From: Chrysochromulina tobinii | Lineage: Eukaryota; Haptophyta; Prymnesiales; Chrysochromulinaceae | Length of the DNA stretch: 10,387 nucleotides | Direction of reading: 5' to 3' | NCBI GenBank assembly: GCA_001275005.1 | Contig: JWZX01000174.1 | Span: forward strand, 1 to 10,387 | In this document: positions 1 to 6,907 of the stretch, one piece after another | Position numbering within the stretch: position 1 is the first letter of the stretch | Layout of the letters: every line of letters starts with the position of its first letter | Program-made: the position numbers and the translations under genes | Notes under the pieces: model-generated | Told to the model about the DNA's origin: nothing | What the model saw: the letters and a program-made list of their open reading frames with translations, nothing else | The model's database searches: none

Positions 1-83
1 ACAGCGCCTCGACAGTCGACTCGACAGCGCCTCGACAGCGCCTCGACGGAGCCTCGACAGCTCGACAGCTCGACAGCCAGGGC
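1..83. repeat. Short tandem repeat (11-bp CGCCTCGACAG-type unit)
   Basis: The stretch is built from imperfect copies of CGCCTCGACAG, with shorter CTCGACAG copies at its right end. It begins at the window edge, so the array may continue to the left. I see no coding role. It is a minisatellite in the region downstream of the minus-strand gene that ends at 392. Confidence 0.85.
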
Positions 84-391
84 TCAAGGCGACCGACTAC
101 TTGACTGTGGAGTCGTATGCCGTTGTCTCCGCGTCTTCACTGAAACGGTATTCTTCCTTATTGATGGTAAGAACTGAAGTGCTTAGAAAACTCCACGCGA
201 CCACCTGAGTCACTGCTCCTCAAACTGTGGGGTCTCTGCTCTATGTTCATCCATCCGACCCACAGCCACCACCGAAGAATCCGTACTCGTACTGCATGCG
301 GCTTCCTGTACATAGCCTCCATGCACAGTCCATGGCGTAACCGCCACACCGGCGGGCGTCGATGCACAAGCACCTACTAAGAGAATCCGCA
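84..391. other. Gene-free stretch left of the first gene
   Basis: About 300 bases with no convincing gene. Several short open frames exist on both strands, but none shows a domain, a conserved-looking segment or a bias in amino acid use, and they overlap one another. The stretch lies downstream of the minus-strand gene and probably holds its 3' UTR. I could not identify a polyadenylation signal with any confidence. Confidence 0.5.
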
Positions 392-937
392 TCACATCTG
401 AAAGGTGCCATTTTGATAGAAATGGCTGCTGTTGTTGCGCATCCTGCTGTGCACGAAGCCGTTTGTGGCCTCGATCTGATTGACGTGCATGTTGTCGGTG
501 AAGGAAAGGCCGCGATGGCGAGGCTGCAGCTTTTCCATCGGCAGCTCATTTGCGTTCAGATAGTTCCCGGCGCTGCTCGGCAGAACGCCATCACCACCGA
601 AAAACCCGGCACTGTCGTCGACGGCTCCCCAGTCATCGGGAACCCCAAGATGCCGCGGCGTCACACCTCCGATCCCCGACGCTTTGATCGTCTTGATCTG
701 CACGTCGACTATCCAGGCGAGCAGCTCGTCTCGCAGCGCTGGCACTGGTGGGAGAGCATGTCCGCCAATCTTTTGTTGGAGATCGAGGGCCTTGTTCTTC
801 AATGAGGTCGTCTTTGACTGCTCGAGGTTCTCAAAGGTATAGATCGGAATCCTTGTGGCAAGGCCTGTCGGTAGCTGCCCCGCCTTGAAGACACACTCTG
901 TCGGCACTCCGTTGATCATCGTGTTGGGCTGCGGCAT
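392..937 (-). CDS. Small conserved-looking protein of unknown function
   Basis: About 181 residues. I chose the ATG at 937, which starts MPQPNTMINGVP. The frame stays open a little further upstream but has no ATG there and meets a TGA at 1004-1006. The stop is TGA at 392-394. I do not recognise a named domain. The protein has an ordered first half with a hydrophobic segment around LPTGLATRIPIYTFENL, a Lys/Gln-rich helix, a second helix (ALRDELLAWIVDVQI), then FFGGDG and a polar tail rich in Asn, Ser and His. There is no signal peptide or membrane segment. The ordered blocks and the lack of low complexity suggest a real gene. I have an impression of similar proteins in other protist algae but cannot name the family. 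Repeat copy A begins 80 bp upstream. A missing upstream exon cannot be excluded. Confidence 0.7.
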   Translation of the reverse strand: MPQPNTMINGVPTECVFKAGQLPTGLATRIPIYTFENLEQSKTTSLKNKALDLQQKIGGHALPPVPALRDELLAWIVDVQIKTIKASGIGGVTPRHLGVPDDWGAVDDSAGFFGGDGVLPSSAGNYLNANELPMEKLQPRHRGLSFTDNMHVNQIEATNGFVHSRMRNNSSHFYQNGTFQM

Positions 938-1353
938 CGGGGTCGTCGGATTTTGGGAAGATGTCGAGAGGGACGCGCTCGGCTTCAACAAAGATGGGTC
1001 TTTTCAGTTGTCTTTTCGTACCGGTAAAAAGACACCGGGGGGAGCCGGGACACACACGAGACACACGGAACACGCGGACGCACAAAGGCACACAGACCAC
1101 ACAGACGAACCTCAGAACCATCGAAACCCACCAACAACACACACCCCGCACGTCAGCGCGACGACCGAAGCCGTACCGGTACATGTAAAAATTCAGACGA
1201 ACGTTAGCCCCCTTCGAGCGCCAGGTTATCTGGACCTGAGCTCAACTCCCCAACCGGGAGTGTGCCCGGTCTGTGAACGGAAATATGGGCGTCTCCTGGC
1301 TCGCACCCGCGGTGGCTCGTGAGCGACGACTTCTTTCAGGACGTACATTCTGA
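938..1353. promoter_or_regulatory. Divergent intergenic region
   Basis: This 416-bp stretch separates the starts of two divergently read genes (ATG at 937 on the minus strand, ATG at 1354 on the plus strand), so it should hold both promoters. It contains TACCGGTA at 1019-1026 and 1174-1181, an AC-rich tract (about 1051-1150), and a pyrimidine tract ending in CAG at 1339 that would serve as an acceptor for a 5' UTR intron of the plus-strand gene. The acceptor is suggestive only, since I found no matching strong donor. No TATA box is evident. Confidence 0.5.
1019..1181 (+). repeat. TACCGGTA-bounded repeat, long copy A
   Basis: A 163-bp segment starting and ending with the palindrome TACCGGTA. 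Its first part matches copy B (4286-4347) in inverted orientation: positions 1017-1051 are identical to the reverse complement of 4315-4349 (35 of 35), and similarity continues for about 17 bp with one indel. The other ends also match (about 14 of 16 bp ending in TACCGGTA). The two copies differ in length because copy A carries about 100 bp more AC-rich DNA in the middle. It may be a small non-autonomous mobile element or a shared promoter module. No target-site duplication is evident. Confidence 0.7.
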
Positions 1354-4314
1354 ATGACCTGCTGCGCCTCCTCACCGTTTGCTTCGTCGCACCTATTGTC
1401 TACCGCACCCATTCCGAAGACGGTGGACCTCGCTGATCCAAACGCGCTCGAGCGCGTGGCCCGAGCGCGTGCATACCGCGGCGAGCTCATCCTCTTCTCC
1501 TTTGACTTTTGCGGCATTTCCGAGGCGCTCTCGCTCATCATCTCCCTGCGGCGTGCGAGCTTTGAGCACTTTCTGCCGTTGACCGATGGCATTGAAACAT
1601 GTGATGCGATGCGAACTGCCGCCAGGCTGCGAGACCTAGACGATCGCACGATGCCGTGCTATTTCAGCTCGTGGCCTCGAGACCACGCTGGCTGGAAGAT
1701 GTGGGGTCATGGCCCGGCGTGCGTGAGTGCGGCGCGGCCGTCTCATTCCTGCGTCCTCGAGCAGCTGTGGACGTCTCGGTACGCCGTCGCAGGCCGGCTG
1801 CTTGCGCTTGGCCAGATCAACTTGCTACACATGGACACCGACTCGGCCATCCTCGCGGACCCATACGCAGTGCTCAAGACGGCGCCACTAGCGGCGCACA
1901 ATTTGATCTTCGTACCCGAATTGCCGATCAACGGCGGTATGTGGTATGCGCAGAACACCACCGACGGCGGACCCTCTCAGTGGATCATCGCCGAAGTCGC
2001 GCGACGCACGCTACAAGTCATCTCGCTCACGCCGCAGCGACGGATGCTGCCCCCTTTCGACCAGGCAATGCTGGGCGACGTGCTGTACACGGCCGCGGAT
2101 CGTGGCACGGTGCATTGGGGCGCTGCATGCGAGCACATGGTCGTTCGCAAGTCCGCACTTTGCACGGCCAACACGAGTCGCAATCCGCGAATGATGCGAT
2201 GGGACGTGCGCCATCGCGGTGAGCCTCCAATTCTCGCTGCCCTCGTGCGCCCCCGCCCAGCATGCACGTGCTCACCACGACGCTCCGCCCGCTTCCCCAC
2301 AGTTGCGCCTCCAACGGCCGCGGCCAGGGCGGCGCTCAAGGCTCCGGCGCCGAAGTCCGAGTACGGTCGCGCGAGGCTCCCGACCCGGAACAAAGGGATA
2401 GTTCCCACCGCTCTCTTCCGTTCCGTCGAGCTGCGCGTGCCCGGGACCACGCATGTCGAGCGAGCAGCGACCACGTTGCCGTGGCTCTTCCCCAACGGCT
2501 GGAAAGCGCAGCAGCTCGGCCTCTTTGCGCGGCGGCCGGCGGCGGCGGCGGTTGTGCACCTGCTTGGCGTGCGCTGCCGCTGGTGCGAGAGCAGCGAAGA
2601 TGTCGACCATGGTTCCAAGTGGGAGTGGCAGCACCTCGCCGGCTTTTGGCCGGCGCGGGCGTATACGCTCGCACCGCTACTCGCCTCCACCTCGGGCGCC
2701 TCGGCCACGGCCACGGCTGCGGCTGCTGCTGCGGCTGCGGGCGGCACGGCGCCCAGGCCGCCCGGCACAGCGCCAACGGACGGTGGTGGAGTGCCCGGTA
2801 CGGCGCCATCGGCTGGGCAGGCTGCGCTCTCGCAATCGATTGAGTCGTCGCCACCCGTAGAGTTTGGCACGATTGGCTCTCCATTGAGTGAGCGCGTGGA
2901 GCGTCACTGCCGCAAGCGCGGCCGCGCGCGCCTGCTGTACGCCGACCGGCGTGTGCTGAGCGTCAGTCGCAAGGCCTTGGCCTACCTGCATGCCGAGGGT
3001 GCTGACGACGACGGCGCCGCCGCACGCACCCTCATTCGTCAGTTGATCGTCCTGGCGAGCGTGAGCGGGCGCATGGCGGTGCTCCCGTCCTTCAACTGCT
3101 CCGCCCCGTGGATTCAGAAGGTGCCTCGTGAGGACGGCAGCCTTGTTCTCGCCGACTTGCGCGTGGTCATCGTCGACGCGGCCGAGGGCCGCCCCATACA
3201 CGAGCAGCGGTGCGCGCCATGCAACGTACAGTTTGCATGCCGCCAGCACGTCCTCTCGGAGGCTCAGTGGCGTGCGGCAAAGGAAGCGACGGTTACAGCG
3301 ACGGTGCCCCAGCCCCCCTCCGATGCCGCTCACGACGGCGCCTCGGCAGGTGTTCTCGACTCGCCGACGAGGCTGCCTCTGCCCTTGGTCGCGCCCGAAC
3401 CGGGCGCCGTACCGGGCGCTCATCGAGTGGTCCATCTGCTGCAGCTCTGGGCCCTGTTGGCCACGCACCTCGGCACCCAGCGCGAGTTGCAGCTGGAGGA
3501 GCTCGGCGACGTCCGCGGGGACGCTTGCTCTCTCGATGGGGAGCTTCTGAAGCAGTCGGCTTCTCTGGCGGCGACGGTCGTGCGACTACACTGCGGGGTG
3601 GCGGAGGCGGCCCTAGAGCTGCGCAGCCTATGCCCTCGCACGGACGCGGAGACGAGATACGCCCTCGGCCGTTGGGGGCAGGGAATCGAGGAGGCGAGGT
3701 GCCCCCAGTACACCACCAACGAGGGGCAGCTCCTAGAACGTCGGGATGTCCGTGCGGCTCCGCACCCGATGACCCATTCGGCGGCGGCGTGGCGACGCTC
3801 ACTGTTGGCGGCGCGGCTGGGAGTCCGCTGTGGGGATATGCTTTGCTCCGACCGCTCGTGCGACGTGCTCGCCGTCGAAGAGTGCTCGCATAATCTCCGA
3901 CGCGAGCTCGCGGGGATCGACGCCAACAGCAGCGCGGCGATGCAGCGCGTGCGATCGCACCTTCGGCACGCGTCGCCTGCGGTGGTGCAGGAGATGGTGC
4001 GGGAGCGTTGCACCGTGTGGATCCATCGTCTCCCCAAAGATTCGAGACCCCGGTGCGACGCACTCACAGGGCAGTGCCTTGCGCCGCCGAGAGCTTTCCC
4101 GGGAAGGGCAACCTGGCCCTCGGCCATTTGCCTCGAGGAGCCACCGGCGCGCATGTGCTTTGCGGGTCGGCCGGTAGACCTCAAAGCCGAGAACGCAGAG
4201 CGCTTTTGTTCAAAGTGCTACAGCCGTGCCGACGTCGCGCACGGCGCACGATCGTCCAAATCGAGGCACGATACGTCATTAGGGCTACCGGTACGCATTC
4301 GTGTGTCCGTGTGA
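1354..4314 (+). CDS. Large glycosyltransferase of the nucleotide-diphospho-sugar transferase (DxD) type
   Basis: 986 residues if read without an intron. An in-frame TGA lies directly before the ATG, which fixes the start unless there is an upstream exon. Residues about 43-300 look like the Nucleotid_trans fold (Pfam PF03407 type): a beta strand GELILFSFDF, then LLHMDTDSAILADPY with the metal-binding DTD at 161-163, then NGGMWYAQNTTDGG (193-206) and FDQAML (235-240). Such enzymes move a sugar from a nucleotide sugar to a glycan, usually in the Golgi. A second ordered block at about 378-433 (VVHLLGVRCRWC, DVDHGSKWEWQHLAGFW) likely completes the catalytic region. An Ala/Thr/Pro linker (445-490) follows, then a Cys-containing C-terminal half (NCSAPWIQK, RCAPCNVQFACR). 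I see no clear N-terminal signal anchor. Donor and acceptor sugars are unknown. A possible intron lies at 2219-2302, and the last ten or so codons lie in repeat copy B. Confidence 0.85.
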   Translation: MTCCASSPFASSHLLSTAPIPKTVDLADPNALERVARARAYRGELILFSFDFCGISEALSLIISLRRASFEHFLPLTDGIETCDAMRTAARLRDLDDRTMPCYFSSWPRDHAGWKMWGHGPACVSAARPSHSCVLEQLWTSRYAVAGRLLALGQINLLHMDTDSAILADPYAVLKTAPLAAHNLIFVPELPINGGMWYAQNTTDGGPSQWIIAEVARRTLQVISLTPQRRMLPPFDQAMLGDVLYTAADRGTVHWGAACEHMVVRKSALCTANTSRNPRMMRWDVRHRGEPPILAALVRPRPACTCSPRRSARFPTVAPPTAAARAALKAPAPKSEYGRARLPTRNKGIVPTALFRSVELRVPGTTHVERAATTLPWLFPNGWKAQQLGLFARRPAAAAVVHLLGVRCRWCESSEDVDHGSKWEWQHLAGFWPARAYTLAPLLASTSGASATATAAAAAAAAGGTAPRPPGTAPTDGGGVPGTAPSAGQAALSQSIESSPPVEFGTIGSPLSERVERHCRKRGRARLLYADRRVLSVSRKALAYLHAEGADDDGAAARTLIRQLIVLASVSGRMAVLPSFNCSAPWIQKVPREDGSLVLADLRVVIVDAAEGRPIHEQRCAPCNVQFACRQHVLSEAQWRAAKEATVTATVPQPPSDAAHDGASAGVLDSPTRLPLPLVAPEPGAVPGAHRVVHLLQLWALLATHLGTQRELQLEELGDVRGDACSLDGELLKQSASLAATVVRLHCGVAEAALELRSLCPRTDAETRYALGRWGQGIEEARCPQYTTNEGQLLERRDVRAAPHPMTHSAAAWRRSLLAARLGVRCGDMLCSDRSCDVLAVEECSHNLRRELAGIDANSSAAMQRVRSHLRHASPAVVQEMVRERCTVWIHRLPKDSRPRCDALTGQCLAPPRAFPGRATWPSAICLEEPPARMCFAGRPVDLKAENAERFCSKCYSRADVAHGARSSKSRHDTSLGLPVRIRVSV
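2219..2302 (+). other. Possible 84-bp in-frame intron in the glycosyltransferase gene
   Basis: The donor GTGAGC follows CATCGCG, and the acceptor is a pyrimidine-rich CGCTTCCCCACAG. The length is a multiple of three and holds no stop, so both spliced and unspliced readings stay open. The encoded 28 residues are Pro/Arg/Cys-rich and sit exactly where the first catalytic block ends, unlike the ordered flanks. Splicing would join Arg288 to a Val codon made across the junction. This is supported by splice-site shape only. Confidence 0.5.
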
Positions 4315-4347
4315 GTCCCGGCTCCCCCCGGTGTCTTTTTACCGGTA
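4286..4347 (-). repeat. TACCGGTA-bounded repeat, short copy B
   Basis: A 62-bp segment with TACCGGTA at both ends (4286-4293 and 4340-4347). It is the inverted, shorter counterpart of copy A at 1019-1181: 35 bp are identical (4315-4349 against 1017-1051), with further similarity on both ends. Its left 29 bp lie inside the end of the glycosyltransferase frame. Its right edge is about 40 bp before the ATG of the next gene. Relative to the gene it precedes, it has the same orientation as copy A has relative to the minus-strand gene ending at 392. Confidence 0.75.
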
Positions 4348-4388
4348 CGCAATCTCCGTACAATTGAGGAAATGCAAAGTGTCTGCTG

Positions 4389-5729
4389 ATGAAACTCCGC
4401 GGTGCTGTGCATTTCTCCGGCACACCCTCAATCTTTGGGTGGCAACGCGGCGGCGCGCAGGTCGGCTTCGACCCAGGGGGTGGAGGGATGATAAGACAAG
4501 AGGCCAGAAAGCAAGTGGCAAAGCAGGTTGTCAATGTCGTGAATCCACGCCTCGTGATGTATACCCACTCTTGTTCCCTTGCTGCGACCATACTGGTGTT
4601 GAACTACGTCATCATCATCATCCTAGCTTTCGTGCTGAAGGATGACTGCTCCGAGACGTCAGTTGTTGATCGCTCCTTGCCTGTGACGTTCGGAGACTTC
4701 GTGACGTACGAAGAGTTCATCAATATAACGCTGAGCCGTGAGGGTGTCGTCTCATCAGGCACGACCACCACCACCACCACAGTCAGTGGATGCGTTAAGA
4801 GGAACAGCGCCGTACTTGTGGCACCGTATATGTCCGATATTTGCGCGAACACGTGCAACTACGCCTCGGATGGTGACTGCGACGATGGTGGACCGGGCTC
4901 CGAGTTCCAATTCGGGAGCTCGAACATGTTAAGTGCGGCATGCGCCCTCGGCAGCGACTGCGTAGACTGCGGCCCTCGAGTGCGGCCCACGACCTATGCA
5001 GGCACAGGAATCACAACTGATGTGCCGTGCTGGAATCAGTATGTGCCATGCAGTAACCGAACAGGCACACCAACATCACCTGCAATCAGACCATCAGGCT
5101 CGGCAACCACAGAATTCCAGGCTGTTGCAGGATTCACGATAATTCCTGGCGGACTTCCTTGTGGTTGGTACAAGTCAGACGACGCTCGCAATGTGGGAGG
5201 GGATAGCTATCGCGCAGAGATGGGATACACAAAGGCCGATCGCTTTCCCTGGTGCTCACCAGCGGACGAGGACTTTGCTATTGAACGCTACCGCAGCATG
5301 AGCAACCTTTCGGCGATGGATGGGACAAGGGTGAATCTTGCAATCAGTTGTGGCTTGAACAAGATGAATCGATATCCTGTCACACCAGCAGGTGTCTTCT
5401 CGCCGAACCTTTCTCCGTCGCCAGGTGACCTCAGTGCTGGCACATTGACCTCATTCACCACACATTGGAATCTCACCGTGATTACGACGACAAAGGTGTG
5501 CCCAAAGTTTTCCGCGACGTTTTCAAGTGCGTTCGCGTACACCGCGCAAATCGAGATCGTCATTACCCTTGTGCTGATCTACTTGTTCAAGAAGATTGCT
5601 CTGATTGCGGATAATAAGGATGTGATTGACATTGGAACCGACGGGATCATTACGAAGGAGAAAGCCTTGGAGCTCACGAAAGGGAACTCGCAGACAGCGG
5701 ATGGTGGGATCCGTGCGCAGCGCGCTTGA
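4389..5729 (+). CDS. Two-pass membrane protein with Cys-rich, Notch-repeat-like ectodomain
   Basis: 446 residues from the first ATG. Met34 (4488) is an alternative start because the first 33 residues are Gly-rich and unremarkable. Hydrophobic segments at about 63-83 (ATILVLNYVIIIILAFVL) and 383-402 (IEIVITLVLIYLF) predict two membrane passes with cytosolic ends and a loop of about 300 residues outside the membrane. The loop has 14 Cys, an even number fitting disulfides, and four N-glycosylation sequons (N112, N223, N306, N361). Residues 152-197 (CANTC, DGDCDDGGPGSEF, CALGSDCVDCGPR) resemble the Lin-12/Notch repeat variant common in algal membrane proteins. Seven Thr at 125-131 come from an ACC repeat. 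The topology is that of trimeric channels such as P2X or ENaC/ASIC, but I see no P2X signature, so a receptor or channel role is speculation. Base composition is clearly lower in GC than the flanking genes. Confidence 0.8.
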   Translation: MKLRGAVHFSGTPSIFGWQRGGAQVGFDPGGGGMIRQEARKQVAKQVVNVVNPRLVMYTHSCSLAATILVLNYVIIIILAFVLKDDCSETSVVDRSLPVTFGDFVTYEEFINITLSREGVVSSGTTTTTTTVSGCVKRNSAVLVAPYMSDICANTCNYASDGDCDDGGPGSEFQFGSSNMLSAACALGSDCVDCGPRVRPTTYAGTGITTDVPCWNQYVPCSNRTGTPTSPAIRPSGSATTEFQAVAGFTIIPGGLPCGWYKSDDARNVGGDSYRAEMGYTKADRFPWCSPADEDFAIERYRSMSNLSAMDGTRVNLAISCGLNKMNRYPVTPAGVFSPNLSPSPGDLSAGTLTSFTTHWNLTVITTTKVCPKFSATFSSAFAYTAQIEIVITLVLIYLFKKIALIADNKDVIDIGTDGIITKEKALELTKGNSQTADGGIRAQRA

Positions 5730-5741
5730 CCGCTGGGGCAA

Positions 5742-5965
5742 CATGCGTTCAAAATGAGCTTGGGCATCACGGGGGCGCCATCGGGGTCCGTCACCACTGG
5801 CGCCGCCGACGGCGCGAGATCCGAGCTGAGCGCTGGCGTGGGCATTGTCCCTCGACATCGTCCCGTCCAAGATCGGATGTCGACTGCGCCGTTCATGTCG
5901 ATTGGCGGTGGCGTCGAGGGGCGCGTGCGCTCGCGGTGTGCCCAGCACGGCCTCGCGCTTCTCGG
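5742..5965 (-). pseudogene. Decayed partial duplicate of the kinesin-TPR gene tail
   Basis: The segment is a diverged copy of about 7091-7323, which encodes part of the C-terminal tail of the kinesin-TPR gene, in the same orientation. Long identical stretches occur around GGGGGCGCCATCGGGG and CACTGGCGCCGCCGACGGCG. Compared with the parent it lacks 30 bp (parent 7275-7304), has extra bases in the middle (about 13 and 4 bp), and several substitutions. On the minus strand a recognisable stretch such as APSAAPVVTDPDGAPVMPKL survives, but there is no start, motor or TPR region, so no working gene is expected. It begins just after the stop of the membrane-protein gene and ends 14 bp before a TACCGGTA site. 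Confidence 0.85.
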
Positions 5966-6907
5966 CCTCATCACTCCGTACCGGTAGCACGTCTTCTCTC
6001 GTCTGAGGTGCCACAGCGGGTGCTCGGGTCGCTGTGGAGGGCTCGACACCTCGACTGTGCTTCGTGTGTGGAGTGTGCCGTCGCCGCGCCCGGTCGTCGT
6101 CGGTTTGTGGCTAGTTTTCGGGCAGTTTTAGTTTCAGTGAGGACATGTCTGAGCGGGAGCGGATGGACCGCCGCGGACCTGACCGCCGACCGACCCCGCA
6201 AGAGCCCGACTGGGGCGGTCTGATGCGCGCCCCGGGGGCGGCAGAGCGCGGGTCCATCGGACGACATTTCATGGGTACCGGTACGTTATTACTCGGTCGT
6301 ACAGACGCGAGACGGTACGTATCTTTCGATCGATAACAATTAACATCGCGTGCGGAGCGCGGTCGAACGGGCCCCTCACGACGCGCATGCCGAATAAATG
6401 CGAATTTCGTAATGAGTCAAATAAAATGAGTATTATAGAAGTGTGTGCTTTCTCAATCTGCGTGTACACTGCTTACCCACCGCCCCGCGCACCGCGCGCT
6501 CCCGGCCGGCACCGGACCTCGCTCGTTCTCTCTCGCTAGTCTCTGCGCTCTTGATACAGGACAACGCCGGTTCAACGCGCACAACAACAAGCTACAAGGC
6601 CCACAAGCCTGTCTCTGACAGTAGACGTCGAGAACGACTCTCGGACACACAACGGCCTAGGAGCAGACATTGCAGACGAGAACCAGAAAGGGGGCACAGA
6701 TGCTCGACGTCCAAACCGGCTCGAGCTTCAACTCACGGCTCGCCCTGTGAACGCGCTTTGGCCCTGCCCCGCTGCCGCCGCGATTCCGGCCCCTTCCACA
6801 GCACAAAATAAGTGAACATCCAGTCTCTCCTGTAGCGGCCCGCCTGAGGTCCTCGCCGTGCCTAGACGCCGCCACTCATCACGCGCCGCTACCCGTCGCG
6901 GGTCGCC
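5966..6907. other. Gene-free stretch between convergent genes
   Basis: About 940 bp with no convincing gene on either strand; the open frames are short, Arg/Pro/Ser-rich and overlapping. It contains two TACCGGTA sites (5979-5986 and 6276-6283, the second within GTACCGGTAC). An AT-rich block at about 6284-6450 stands out against the GC-rich surroundings and carries AATAAA at 6393-6398 and 6420-6425. Because the genes on both sides end here, it should hold 3' UTRs and terminators. The two AATAAA sites are over 650 bp past the plus-strand stop, so their use as polyadenylation signals is uncertain. Confidence 0.55.

Noticed and set aside
855-1322. Plus-strand frame of 155 codons with CPVC-like motif
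   Set aside because: It overlaps the minus-strand gene and the AC-rich repeat and has no ordered stretch beyond a single Cys pair.
1977-2870. Long open frame on the minus strand (297 codons)
   Set aside because: It lies antisense to the glycosyltransferase, is Arg/Ala/Pro-rich without a domain, and is expected from stop-poor GC-rich DNA. The same applies to frames at 3293-4063 and 3420-4184.
1017-4349. Terminal inverted repeats of one 3.3-kb transposon carrying the glycosyltransferase
   Set aside because: No transposase and no target-site duplication at the outer edges are seen, and each copy is a self-contained TACCGGTA-bounded unit. It is not fully excluded.
4389-5729. P2X receptor
   Set aside because: The two-pass topology fits, but I see no conserved N-terminal Tyr-x-Thr-x-Lys motif or P2X-type ectodomain signature.
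5579-6049. Minus-strand frame of 156 codons as a gene
   Set aside because: Only its middle is recognisable, as the degraded copy of the kinesin-TPR tail. Its start and end are unrelated sequence and it overlaps the membrane-protein gene.
6540-6600. tRNA gene suggested by GGTTCAACGC
   Set aside because: There is a partial B-box-like string only; no A box and no cloverleaf stems could be drawn.
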